This document shows positions 1-11,138 of a stretch of DNA of 64,000 bases, one piece after another (position 1 is the stretch's first letter; the number at the start of each line of letters is the position of its first letter). The notes beneath the pieces were generated by a model that worked only from the letters and a program-made list of their open reading frames with translations, did no database searches and was not told the DNA's origin. Source of the DNA: Cristatella mucedo (lineage: Eukaryota; Bryozoa; Phylactolaemata; Cristatellidae); NCBI GenBank assembly GCA_009760855.2, contig WPIO01000168.1, positions 303,001-367,000 on the forward strand, read 5' to 3'. Made by a program: the position numbers and the translations under genes.

Positions 1-720
1 ACCATAATTATACCTTTTCGCATTCTAAAAACATTCCACGTTAAAATATAGCATTTCAAAAAAGAGGCCTCAAGTTATACTGTGTTTTGAATGCAGTTCG
101 CATAAAATCGCCAAATCCTAGGCCTTGAGAAGTGTATTAAGAGACTTCAAGGCAATGAGTAGTTTAGCCTGCTGCTGACTGCTTGGTTCCAATGAGACTT
201 TAGGTTCGTGAAATCTGCACAGCCTGAGAGCTCACATCTGCCAGTCTTAGCAGTCTTAGCAGTCTTAGGTCCAAATCGACGGTCTTACAGGCTGGTGACT
301 ATCCACTGGTGGCCGAGGCTGAAATGGGGTCTAAAATTCTAAATTCCCTTTCACCCGGAGCTTAAGAGAATCTTTTATAAAGGAGTTCTTGGTAACTGGA
401 GGCAATATATAATAATAATAACAACTGGATAAATAATATTAATAATAATAATAACAAAAATAACTGGAGATAATAGACTCCCTCCACCATTTACAGCTTG
501 TTTTCGCATGAACTCTAAGCTTTGCAAGATTGGGAATACAGTCAGTCCTTCAAGGGGGACTGAAAGCTGCTTGAAATGGAAAGATGGGCGTGTGATAAAA
601 CGAAGGTTGAAATGGAAAAATGAGCTAGTGATAAAGACTACTTTACCAATAGTTTGTATTGCTGTAAGGGTATGAAAGAAGGTGTAGCCTGTTAGGGTTG
701 CTTCGCTAATAGTCTAAAAT
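1..720. other. Left-edge sequence without a recognised gene
   Basis: No convincing exon is seen. The stretch is moderately AT-rich. It holds three tandem copies of a 9-10 bp unit (cagtcttag) at about 242-268 and an AAT-rich patch at about 405-470 that resembles the decayed tail of a LINE-A copy. Confidence 0.5.
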
Positions 721-727
721 ACTAAAT

Positions 728-925
728 ACTAGCGGATGTAACAGCCTTTTTTTCATATCGACAGAAGAGCCCCTATGGCCATCGTCACCGCTTGCAGTGG
801 CAATAAAGGATTGCCCACTGAAAGATTCGAACCCACGACTTCGCGACCGAGGTCGTGAACAGCAACCGCCATACATAATAGCATAATAGCATAAACCGCC
901 ATACATAATAGCAACCGCCATTACG
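728..925 (-). mobile_element. SINE1 (tRNA-derived SINE) with expanded head
   Basis: On the minus strand this reads as a tRNA-like head with an internal B-box (GGTTCGAATCT type), then a body containing 'ttgccactgcaagcggtga' and 'ggctcttctgtcg', ending in 'ggctgttaca'. The same order recurs in at least seven other places in the window, which defines a family. The head region at 868-925 is expanded by a roughly 20-bp unit (aaccgccatacataatagc) present about three times, so the A-box is disrupted. Confidence 0.75.
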
Positions 926-966
926 ACTAGTGACTCGCTCGCTCGCCTTCGTGACTAGTTGATTAG

Positions 967-3112
967 CTGATCTTAATAATAATAATAATAATAATAATTC
1001 ACTTGATAAAGCACCCTCAGAGAACTTAATCTCTCTCTCTAGGCGCTTTACAGTTGCTGTAAAGTGAAATGCAATTGAATGGTAAGTAAAATCATGCTTG
1101 AAAAACAAACGAAATGAATAATATGGTTAGGGGTGACATGCACAGGGTCAGCATGCAAATGTGGTTAGTGGCAGCATGCACAGTGTCAGCACGCATAAGC
1201 ACGTGAAGGACGAATCACAGGGACCCACTAAATGCTGTCCTAAATAGGTGTGTTTTTAGGTTCCTTTTAAATGTGGTCAGGTCAGGGGGTGTTCTGACGC
1301 AGGTCGGGAGGGAGTTCCAGGCTTTGGGAGCATATGAACTAAATGCACGGTCTCCAAAGGATTTAAGGTTTGTATGAGGTATTTCTAGACTGTTGGATTC
1401 CGAGAAGCGGGTGGTACGATGCTTGGCCTGGTGGGGTAGTATATCTGACAGATAGGCTGGAGCCATAGAATGAAGGGACCTAAAAGTGAGTGACAAAACC
1501 TTGAAGTCAATCCGTTGCTTGACTGGTAGCCAGTGCAGGTCGGCGAGAAGTGGAGTAATGTGGCAACTGCGACGCTCACGACAGACAAGCCTAGCTGCAG
1601 AGTTCTGCACCAGCTGCAATCGCCTGATCGCGCATGCTGGTAGGCCAGTAAGCAGTGAGTTGCAGAAGCCGAGACGGGATGTCACGAATGCATGGACCAA
1701 CTTGGACATGGTATCTTTATCTAAACAAGCCCGAATTTTAGCAATGTTATGAAGCTGAAAATAGGCGGATTTGACTGTGGAGCTGATATGGTCGTCTAAC
1801 GAGAGGCCGCTTTGGATTATGACACCTAGATTTCGAGCTGATTCAACTGGAGATATGCTGGCAGAGCCAATTTTGAGAGTCAGCCTTTCCAATCTCTGGA
1901 TCACACTGGGTTTGCCCATAACTAGTAAGTTAGTTTTATCATCGTGAAGTTTTAGAAAATTTGCTGCCATCCATGTGCGGATGTCATCAATGCATGCAGC
2001 TAGCGAGTTTAGAGAATTTGAGGTGCTCGAAGGCTGGGAGGGATCAAAGCAAAGGTACAACTGAGTGTCATCCGCATAGAAGTGAAAGCCTAGATTGTGC
2101 TCGGCAATCACGTCAGCAAGAGGCAGAGTATAAACCGTGAAAAGAACCAGACCTAGCACAGAGCCCTGAGGTACTCCATATTTCAGAGGTACTTCAGATG
2201 ATCTTTGTCCATTCACGTCAATACTCTGGAGTCTCCCACTGAGATAGGACCTGGACCACTGCAGAGCAGTGCCATTGATGCCCAGCCGAGATGACAGGCG
2301 CTCGAGAAGAACTTTGTGATCGATGGTATCAAAAGCTGCCGAACGATCAAGCAAAACAAGCAGAGACACTCTACCCATGTCTGCATTCCTAAGTAGGTCG
2401 CTGTACACCCGAAGCAATGCTGACTCTGTGGAGTGATTAGCTCTAAAGCCAGACTGAAACTTACTAGCAAGGTGTGAGGTTTCGATATACGAGTTCAGCT
2501 GGTCCGCCACGACCCGTTCCAGTGTCTTTGATAGGAATGGTAGAAGGGAAACTGGGCGGTAGTTGCTCAAGTTCTCTTGGTCTAGTGTAGCTTTCTTGAG
2601 AAGTGGCCTTACTACTGCTCTTTTGAAAGGTGCTGGGACATGACCTGAGGGTAATGACATATTAATGATGTTAGTTATGCATGGCAGCAGCAGATCAATG
2701 CAACGTAGGAGCAGGACAGTGGGAATAGGGTCCAGAGGACTTGTTGTCTTCTTTGATTGAGATACGAACTTTAGGACTAGATCACTAGTGACCTGCTTAA
2801 ATGCAGACATTGAGGTGCAGCCAGGAACCGAGGAACAGCATTCTAGTGGGGAGGTTGTCATCGCAGGGATGAATTCCCTGATCTTGTCTATCTTCTGCAC
2901 AAAGAATCGAGAGAAGCGATCGGCTAGATCATCGCAAGGATCATCAGGTAAGGAGCTAATCTGGGAACGGTTGAGGAGATGGTTTATTGTCGACATCAGC
3001 ATTTTTGGATTGTGCATCTGTGATTCAACAATGTTTTTGTAAAAAACTAGACTTAGCCTTTGCTAGGATCGATTGGTACGACCTACAGTAGTCTTCGTAT
3101 GCCTTCATATGC
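967..3112 (-). mobile_element. LINE-A, longest copy, with 600-codon RT ORF
   Basis: The 3' tail is (AAT)n at 975-998 as seen on the plus strand. An uninterrupted ORF (3017 to 1215, 600 codons) covers the reverse transcriptase and the C-terminal region. Visible motifs are [27 protein letters not shown], a palm aspartate motif ending [16 protein letters not shown] and [10 protein letters not shown], in the order expected for L2/CR1-type LINEs. Upstream of the ORF the reading continues as YCRSYQSILAKAKSSF but needs a 1-nt shift at a run of six T near 3040-3050. No apurinic-type endonuclease domain is present, so the copy is 5'-truncated and cannot be autonomous. The 3' UTR and stem-loop tail lie at 967-1214. 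Confidence 0.9.
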
Positions 3113-3620
3113 CTTCATATATCTTCGTCTAAAAAGGATTGGAAGCTTACGATCTTCGGACCTTTAACCTTGACCCGATCGTCGTTCCTTTCTAAAACCG
3201 ACGCGAGGAAATCTTCGAACGTAGCTTTCGTTTGGTGAAGCTTTCTGTGAAAATGGCAGTTGTATTGCAGTTCGAAAGTTTTGGGCTGCAATTTGAGTAT
3301 TGCCATCGGAGGCCGTAGCATTAGAAAGCACAAGCTCTATATCATGACGTTTAGTAGTGAATAAACTCGGCTAATAAACAGGTTTCTATAGTTTGAAATC
3401 AAAAGCTCAGTTTCGCGAAGTATTTTGTGGATATGGCAGCTGTATCGACGTTCGAACCTGTAAAAAGACCGGCTGGTGCCGGCCATTTGAGGACACAGTA
3501 GACGAACGTACAAGCGCTATTATAGGAAATTTAATGGGTTCAACCACAACACCATTCTGCATAATTTTGAATCTAAACCTCAGTTTTATAACGTTATTTT
3601 AGGAAATGGAACCTGTTTAG
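3113..3620. other. Unassigned sequence beside LINE-A
   Basis: At 3100-3125 there is a short direct repeat (gccttcatat) at the 5' edge of LINE-A. A 72-codon minus-strand ORF (3333-3115) runs up to this edge, but it has no recognisable domain and I do not call it a gene. Confidence 0.4.
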
Positions 3621-3724
3621 CAGTGTACCACATTGTATCCCACAATGTATGGCATCAGTGTACCACATTGTATCCCACAATGTATGGCATCAGTGTACCA
3701 CATTGTATCCCACAATGTATGGCT
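3621..3724. repeat. 35-bp minisatellite, three near-identical units, each with an internal hairpin
   Basis: Copies start at 3621, 3656 and 3691. Every unit contains 'acattgt' and its reverse complement 'acaatgt' around a 5-nt loop (atccc), so the array can fold into three small hairpins. Read on the plus strand it is open, but the peptide is simply periodic and is not taken as coding. Confidence 0.9.
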
Positions 3725-3779
3725 GTTATTATATATAGAAAGAGATTGGGGTATCTGGGGGCATTCTACCTAGTGTATT

Positions 3780-4195
3780 ATTATTATTACACCACATCTA
3801 AGTTGGTTCATGCATTTGTGACATTCCGCCTTGGCTTATGTAACTCACTGCTGGCTGCTCTTCCGGCCTGTGCAATCAGGGGCTTACAACTTTCGCGAAA
3901 CTCTGCAGCTAGGCTTGCCTGCCGTAAGCGTCGCAGTTGCCACATCGCAGTATTTTTTGCCGACCTGTACTGGTTCCCCAGTTAAGCAACGCATCGAGTT
4001 TCAGGTTTCGTCACTCACTTTTAGGTACCTTTATTCTTTGGCTCCAGCCTACCTGCGCTGCTCCATCAGGCCAAGCACTGTACCGCTTAATATATTTATA
4101 TTTGTACTGTACCGCTATATATTAATATACATATATATATATATATTTACTTATTTGAACTCTACCACTCGATTTTTAGAATCTAAATCTAATGG
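3780..4195 (+). mobile_element. LINE-A fragment split by a TA-rich tract
   Basis: The translation resembles the C-terminal LINE-A region (SKLVHAFVT, then SAARLACRKRRSCHI), with several frame breaks. The match stops near 4085, is interrupted by TA-rich sequence (4086-4150), and resumes with 'ctaccactcg' and 'gaatctaa'. The fragment is decayed. Confidence 0.7.
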
Positions 4196-4466
4196 ATGTA
4201 AGCAAGCACTTAAGTTATATAATGAAAGGATGCTAAATAGCAGCTCATGATAGTCCTCATGCGTATCATGAATATGTTGCAATATATTTATATTTTATTT
4301 TTAAAATACTTTATTTGTCACCAGTTGCTAGCTTCACGTTAAATAGAAGGAGTAAGAGGGAGAGGGAGAAAAGGACTGGCGACTGAGGTACGCTAGAGTT
4401 ACGCGCATTCAAGGAATTTAAAGTAATTGCACCCTTAGTAGACTTATATAATACAATTTATCTGGG

Positions 4467-4467
<1 letters not shown>

Positions 4468-4518
<51 letters not shown>
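4468..4518. repeat. (TA)n microsatellite
   Basis: About 50 bp of uninterrupted alternating T and A, just upstream of a LINE-A copy. Confidence 0.95.
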
Positions 4519-4519
<1 letters not shown>

Positions 4520-4577
4520 TAGCTCATTTCGTAAAAGAATGTATATATTTTCAATGCCAGGGGTTTGCGAATAATTA

Positions 4578-5525
4578 CCTTACTAGTTATGGGCAAACCC
4601 AGTGTGATTCACAAATTGGAAAGACTGCCGCTCAAAATTGGCTCTGCCAGCATATCTCCAGTCGAATCAGCTCGAAATCTAGGTGTTATATTCCAAAGCG
4701 ACCTCTCGTTAGACGACCATATCAGCTCCAGTCAAATCTGCCTATTTTCAGCTTCATAACATTGCTAAAATTCGGACTTGTTTAGATAAGGATACCACGT
4801 CCAAGTTGGTCCATGCATTCGTGACATCCCGTCTCGACTTCTGCAACTTACTGCTTACTGGCCTACCAGCATGTGCGATCAGGCGATTGCAGCTGGTGCA
4901 AAACTCCGCAGCTAGGTTTGTCTGCCGTGAGCGTCGCAGTTGCCACATTTCTCCACCTCTCGCCGACCTGCACTGGCTACCAGTCAAGCAACGGATTGAC
5001 TTCAAGGTTTTGTCGCTCACTTTTAGTTCCCTTCATTCTTTGGCTCCAGCCAATCTCTCAGATATACTCCCCCATCAGGCCAAGCTTAGTACCACCGGCT
5101 TTTCGAAATCCAACAGTCTACAATTACCTCATACAAACCTCAAATCCTTTGGAGACCGTGCATTTAGTTCGTATGCTCACAAAGCCTGGAACTCCCTCCG
5201 GACTTACGTCAGAGCATCCCCTGACCTGACCACATTTAAAAAGAACTTAAAAACACACTTATTTAGGAGAGCATTTAGTGGGTCCCTGTGATTCGTCCTT
5301 GATGTGCTTATGCGTGCTGACACTGTGCATGCTGCCACTAACCACATTTGCATGCTGACCCTGTGCATGTCACCCCCTAACCATGTTAGTCATTTTGCTT
5401 GTTTATCAAGCATGATTTTACTCACCATTCAATTGTATTTCATTTTGCAGCCAATGTAAAGCGCCTAGAGAGAGATTAAGTTCTCTGAGGGCGCTTTATC
5501 AATTGCATTATTGTTATAATTATTA
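4578..5525 (+). mobile_element. LINE-A, 5'-truncated copy with full 3' end
   Basis: It begins inside the RT C-terminal region (LVMGKPSVI) and is closely similar to the copy at 967-3112. A frame change occurs near 4735-4745. A 161-codon stretch (4806-5291) carries the C-terminal region through to the LINE-A stop. The 3' UTR and stem-loop tail follow and end in ATT-rich sequence at about 5505-5525. Confidence 0.88.
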
Positions 5526-6158
5526 CCTTTTCTTTATGTCCACTTATAACATGTCATCCACTACTTGACCTCAATCCTGTGAAACACCAGCTAAATCCTC
5601 CCTAGTAATAATAAGAATAATATTTCTTACTCACTAAGAGAAAGTAGTTCACTCTGGTACTTTACAACTAGCTACATGATAGAAATGACGAGTAGCTAAT
5701 GAAAGGGAAATATCCTGATTAGGAAACACAGTTATCAGCTCAGATATACTTGCACACAAACACACGCACAGGGCTCAGTAACACGGGCTAGCAAGACTCC
5801 GGTTATTAAACCTCACTCAATCGTGCACACGCAAGTAAAGCACACAGCGAAAAAGACAGGCTCGCTGAGTTGCTATTTGAAAGCGTGTCCCTATCGCCAT
5901 TAGACAGGACGTGCAGAATTTTCATGACGCGCAAGCACGAGTGAGTAAATTTACTTAGAGACTTGAAGTTCGTTGAGTTATCAATACGCACATTCCACTT
6001 TCTTTAACTGTGCTATGTTTTGCAATTTTTTAAAGCCTAAAGTTTCAAATTCAAGCTACTATATTTCATTAGGACAGAAGCCATTGAATTTATTAGTCAA
6101 GAAAATGGCTTGACAAAATGGTAAGGTGTCAGAAGCAGAGCTTTCATTTTATTTTCAG
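5526..6158. other. Unique sequence upstream of candidate exon
   Basis: No LINE or SINE homology is seen. An isolated acceptor-like and donor-like pair (about 6072 and 6118) brackets a short open stretch, but its phase does not join the exon at 6159, so it is not annotated as coding. Confidence 0.4.
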
Positions 6159-6484
6159 ATCGAATCACAATTAAATTTAGCGCCATACAACAACTACGAC
6201 TTGGGATTTGTTTTGGTATAGTCATCATCTTTTGCGTATCTTCAATGATATCATGCGTAGTTTTCTCAAAGCAAGCTGACAGCAATATCGAAGCAATTTT
6301 TCCTGCTATCGTTTGGAAAATTCTGGGAAGTCTGCAGAATGACCAGAAAAACTCGGTGACCACTGAAAACCAAGTCATTACGTCTGCTACTATACCGGTT
6401 CCTAGCGAGATTTTAACTTGCGAGAACACAGACTCAGAAACAGATATTGAATTCGTAAATGTCACCGCGATTGTCACGCGATGA
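6159..6484 (+). CDS. Candidate terminal exon of a membrane protein
   Basis: A good acceptor (a T-rich tract ending ttttcag at 6158) is followed by about 108 open codons ending in TGA at 6482-6484. The frame places a hydrophobic stretch (LGICFGIVIIFCV, then SSMISCVVF) near the start, long enough for one membrane segment. After it comes a polar tail rich in Thr, Ser, Glu and Asn. The layout fits the last transmembrane helix and cytoplasmic tail of a receptor or similar protein. No upstream exon was found to the left, and no family was recognised. The minus strand over the same bases is also open for 175 codons, so the coding assignment is tentative. Confidence 0.35.
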
Positions 6485-7683
6485 GTCCCGAAATGAGTAA
6501 CTCGAGCTACTCCACCATGAACACGAGCCGAGTGTCGTTCCGTACGAGTACTTTTCTTGGTTTTACGGAGTAACGTAAAGTTCCATTCAACGGAGATAAA
6601 GCGATCTGAGGAATGACGTAGCATGAAGAACTAATCGAAAATAATTTACTTACCGGAAGTCATTTCTTACTGGTTCAAGTCAATTTCAAATTTATTCTTC
6701 ACTGATTTTTGGAACCAACCGAGAAAGCTTAACCAGTGAATATCAGCTGTTTAAAGTACGAGAATTATTTTCCAATATAAAATCATTTAATTTCTAAATT
6801 GCCGCATTAGATAATATTTTTTGCATATTAAAAAAATTTTCGATTGCGACTAGTGTTGGCCTAAGGAGTAGATTCAAGACATTTACCTTAGGAATAAAAG
6901 TTGGAAATATTATTAAAAAAAACTGTGAAACCAAGGTTTTTTAATTTGAGTGACTATTATTTTTTGAAAACTGCTGCACAGTGTAGAGAGCTAAAGTGAT
7001 GTATGACCTTGAACCTTGAACTGGGTCATACCCACAATTTCTAATAACCCATCTTGCACTAGTATTGCAGTGCTTCCTTTCGCTTGACATGAGATGAAAG
7101 CCTTATTGACTAACGGTAGGTAGGAGAAGCTCACTTTTACATTCTGCTCTCCAACTGTATACGACGCCAAGAAAGCCTTCGAAATGAACGTGTGCTTAGA
7201 GCAGCACAAGCTTCCAACGCTCACTACACGCTCAGCTGCTTGCCGCGGTTAGCTGACACGCGAGGCATTAAAGGCGTCTCCCGTAAAGCACATCGCGCCT
7301 GAATCGTGAGGCATTCCGTTGTTCGTCCGTCCATCATCAGCTGCTGACCGAGATTACTAGCGGAGTTTCGGCCTGATAAATTGCAGAAAAAATCCGCCCA
7401 TCAGCTGAGCCTGTGGCCTGATCGAAATGGTTACCCTGGATACTGCTGTTGCCTGCCAACGCCATGCAGATGCGGCGCAGGAAGCAGGCGCCAACAGTTC
7501 GAGCAGCAGCAGCCGGCAGCAAACTCGGGCGTCAGAGACTCGCAGTAAAATGCGCGGTAAAACGTTTCGGCTACGACACGAAGCGTAATCCTGTTGAAAT
7601 GCTCAAGTTATTGGGACGACATTTCGCACGACACCGTTATTTAGAGTCCTGTTACTTTTTTACGGGCTACAGCCAGGTGACGG
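6485..7683. other. Unique intergenic sequence
   Basis: AT-rich to about 7000, then more balanced. An open stretch at 7449-7736 (95 codons, basic, Arg/Ala-rich) has no recognised domain and overlaps an inverted-repeat cluster, so it is not called a gene. No transposon homology was seen. Confidence 0.4.
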
Positions 7684-7745
7684 TAGCAGCTCCTAAACTA
7701 AAGTTTAGGAGTTTCTACCTCCACGCTAACGTGTAGGAGCTGCTA
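7684..7745. repeat. Interleaved inverted repeats (two alternative hairpins)
   Basis: The outer arms are tagcagctccta (7684-7695) and its exact reverse complement (7734-7745). The inner arms are ctcctaaact (7690-7699) and agtttaggag (7702-7711), separated by 2 nt. The segment ctccta is shared, so the two stems exclude each other. Confidence 0.85.
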
Positions 7746-7889
7746 GCCCGCCCCTCCTGCCCCACTCAAACACGCACAGCTCAATGTGCATCGAGTTGCT
7801 GGCCCTGCAGACGCGTGAAGAATACTGGTGGAGTTGGTCTCTCGAGCCAGGTAGTAAACGCATCATAGGCCTTTGATGCGTTTACCACC

Positions 7890-8832
7890 CCTAATTCACA
7901 CGGATGGCCGACGGCAGTTAATAATAGTGTGCGTATCGCGCCCTGATCGTGTGGCTGGATTAAAAGGCTTTGCTGTTCTAATAGGTGATGCTATTGTGCG
8001 ACCTTCACCACGTGCTCGTAATTTAGGTGTCGTGTTCGACAACTGCCTCAATTTCAAAGGCTTCATTCAGAAGACTGCCCCTACAGCTAGCCATCACATC
8101 CGATCCCTATCCAAGATTAGGAGCTGTTTCCCACAGTGGCTTGTAAAAAATTTAACTAGCTCTTTAGTTCTGTCTTGGCTTGATTATTGTAATTCCCTTT
8201 TGGCTGGGCTGCCAAAGAAAGCTATTATGCCACTACAGCGGACTATGAATATGGCTGCAAGGCTGGTCTTCAAGTCCCAGCGGTTTGAGCACGTGTCACC
8301 TTTGCTGAAAGAGCTAGGATGGTTGCCGGTTGAGCAACGGATACAGAGCAAAGTTCTTACGCTGACCCACAAGGCCCGCCACGGCTTGGCTCCTTCGTAC
8401 CTAGCTGAACTGCTGCATCAGTTTCAGCCTGTTCGCGCCCTCAGGTCCTGTGTGGACAATCAATTAGCTGTCCCATTCCTCCGCTTAAAGACAGTTGGCG
8501 ACAGAAGCTGTAGCTCTGCAGGTCCTAGACTGTGGAACTCGCTTCCACAATTCTTACGCAACGACAACTACTCTCCGACTGCCGACTATGGCACATCTTT
8601 TTCAGCGATCCTGAACTGCTACTTATATGCTACTTACTACCTCAACTGCTCTCCTGACTCTGCTATGCTTCCCACTTTCTCTTTGTTTCGTGAGACGAAG
8701 TCTTTTGGCTACCGAATGCGTACCGAAAGCCGCTTAGGCTGTGAGTGCGCTATACAAAACTCTCCTGCGTAACACCCACATGGTCTTTATGACTTTGTGG
8801 AGTTACAGACGGAGATACATTACATTACATAA
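7890..8832 (+). mobile_element. LINE-B, 5'-truncated copy with intact C-terminal ORF
   Basis: An open frame of about 299 codons (7873-8772) covers the post-catalytic RT region. Motifs are [27 protein letters not shown] and GPRLWNSLP. It ends with the LINE-B 3' signature 'gttacagacggagatacatt' followed by ACATT repeats at about 8820-8832. It belongs to the LINE-B subfamily also seen at 9815-11110 and 47587-49132. Confidence 0.88.
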
Positions 8833-8962
8833 CCTGATCTCTTTCTAGTCACTTTACATATGCTTTAAATGAGGCAAGAGCAAATTATTAAAGCAAAAGT
8901 TATTATAAAGTTATTAGGCAAGTTGCACTATGTCAACTTTTGCAGCAACAAAGATAAATTCT

Positions 8963-9240
8963 GTTGCCTACCGAGTGCGTACCGAAATCCGCTTAGGCTG
9001 AGAGTGTGCTATACAAAACTCTCCGGCGTAACACCCACATAGTCTTTATGGCTTTGTGGGGTTACAGACGGAGATACATTGCATTACGTTAAAACGCCTG
9101 CGATGCGATATCAGCTAAATGTTCCTGAGTAGAACGGTTTGGTACGGCGACTGGCACCTTATGCATAGAGTTTAGGTGTACTGTCCGACGACTAGCTAGA
9201 GTTTGAAAGCTACATTAGGAAGACTGCTTCAACAGCTCGC
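8963..9240 (+). mobile_element. LINE-B 3' end fragment plus a decayed internal piece
   Basis: 8963-9093 repeats the last 130 bp of LINE-B, including the terminal 'gttacagacggagatacatt'. The following 9100-9240 is a heavily mutated copy of the 'NLGVV...IRKTAST' coding region, so two separate fragments lie side by side. Confidence 0.7.
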
Positions 9241-9814
9241 CGCCCAGGTGGCCCAGGGTTCAAGGTTCAAGGTTCAGGGTTTGGTCGCCTTCGATGACTG
9301 AGGTCCGCGGCCCTAGCTCTGTGGAGCACGTCATGTGAAACGCCTTGGTAGAGGTCAAGTTCTCCTAAGGTGCTCGGTAAAGGAATTGTATTTTCATAGC
9401 GTTACGTAATTCAGGAACCTCTTCCAATCGCAAGCACTTTTACGATCAAATAGCCGACGGGCCATTCCAGCGTTTAGCTCTCCTGTCTTTCCGTAAAATT
9501 CTTTCAATTCAATTAAAATTCGATACATTTCAATAAAACTCACCGTCAGGTGAGGAGCTCAAAGGGCCGATCGTACACGATCGTCGGAGCACGGTGGAGC
9601 ACATCGGACCCAGCCGCTCGTCGAAATTGAGGCTCGACGAACGCTCAGCTATTGGTCGCTGTCGTCGGGTCGTTCGTGTCCTCATCTTCGTGAAACAAAA
9701 TGTATCTCAGATATGATCAACAATATGATCGGTATTTTGGGCACATAAATCAACCAATTCAACTGCCGGGCACTCGCTTACCTCAAAAAATAAAGCTTAT
9801 AAAGCTTATACAAA
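9241..9814. other. Unassigned spacer
   Basis: Contains a short run of ggttcaa-type units at about 9257-9285 and a small palindrome around cgatcgtacacgatcg near 9570. Nothing coding or retroposon-like is visible. Confidence 0.45.
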
Positions 9815-11107
9815 TTCAGATAATGTAATGTATCTCCGTCTGTAACTCCACAAAGTCATAAAGACCATGTGGGTGTTATGCAGGAGAGTTTTGTATAGCC
9901 CACTCACAGCCTAAGCGGCTTTCGGTACGCATTCGGTACCCAACAGACTTCGTCTCACGCAGCAAAGAGAAAGTGGGAAGCATAGCAGCGTTAGGAGAGC
10001 AGTTGAGGTAGTGAGTAGCATAGAAGTAGCAGTTCAGGACCGCTGAAAAAGATGTGCCATAGTCGGCAGTCGGAGAGTAGTTGTCGTTGCGTAAGAATTG
10101 TGGAAGCGAGTTCCACAGTCTAGGACCTGCAGAGCTACAGCTTCTGTCGCCAACTGTCTCTAAGCGGAGGAATGGGACAGCTAATTGATTGTCCACACAG
10201 GACCTGAGGGCACGAACAGGCTGAAACTGATGCAGCAGTTCAGCTAGGTATGAAGGAGCCAAGCCGTGGTGGGCCTTGTGGGTCAGCGTAAGAACTTTGC
10301 TCTGTATCCTTTGCTCAACCGGCAACCATTCTAGCTCTTTCAGAAAAGGAGACACGTGCTCAAACCGCTGGGACTTGAAGACCAGCCTTGCAGCCATATT
10401 CATTGTCCGCTGTAGTGGCATAATAGCTTTCTTTGGTACCCCAGCCAAAAGGGAATTACAATAATTAAGCCGAGACAGAACTAAAGAGCTAGTTCAATTT
10501 TTTACAAGCCACTGTGGGAGACAGCTTCTAATCTTGGATAGGGATCGGATATGATGGCTAGCTGTAGAGGCAGTCTTCTGAATGAAGCTTTTGAAATTGA
10601 GGCAGCTGTCGAACACGACACCTAGATTACGAGCACGTGGTGAAGGTCGCACAATAGCATCGCCTATTAGAACAGCAAAGCCTTTTAATCCAGCCACACG
10701 CTTAGGGTGTCCTATGAGAAGCAGTTCGGTTTTATCGGCATTTAATTTCAGGAAGTTTTCCGACCTTCAGGATCGAATATCGGCAAGGCAAGCATTCAGT
10801 TTCTCAGTTGCTGCAGCAGATTCCGACGGTCTAAATGACAAATACAACTGAGTATCGTGAGCATAGAAGTGATATCCTATCCATGGGCCTTAATCACTTT
10901 TCCCAGAGGTTGCGTATAAATGGAGAACAGCAAGGGACCAAGTACAGACCCTTGAGGGATTCCACAGGTGACCCTTCTCATGTCTGAGACCTGACCCCCA
11001 CACGACACGGATTGAACACGATCAGACAAGTAGGATTTAAACCACGCCAGTGCTTCGTCTGCCAGACCGATCGTTGTTCTCAATCGTTCAATCAGAACTT
11101 CGTGATC

Positions 11108-11110
<3 letters not shown>
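9815..11110 (-). mobile_element. LINE-B, 3' half of a copy interrupted by LINE-A
   Basis: The tail 'taatgtaatgtatctcc' begins near 9823. The coding region reads in several blocks (10448-9876, 10697-10494, 11083-10877) broken by point changes and small frame breaks. The RT region with [20 protein letters not shown] is visible at about 10890-10960. The copy stops abruptly at 11104-11110 (gatcaat) and resumes at 12173. Confidence 0.9.

Positions 11111-11138
<28 letters not shown>

Noticed and set aside
1215-3017. 600-codon ORF as a host gene
   Set aside because: Its motifs and the flanking 3' UTR, stem-loop and (AAT)n tail show that it is a LINE reverse transcriptase.
3621-3724. CRISPR-like array
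   Set aside because: Three contiguous 35-bp units without spacers in eukaryotic DNA form a minisatellite.
6072-6118. Possible small upstream exon joined to 6159
   Set aside because: Splice-like signals exist, but the only open frame would create TGA at the junction with the 6159 exon.
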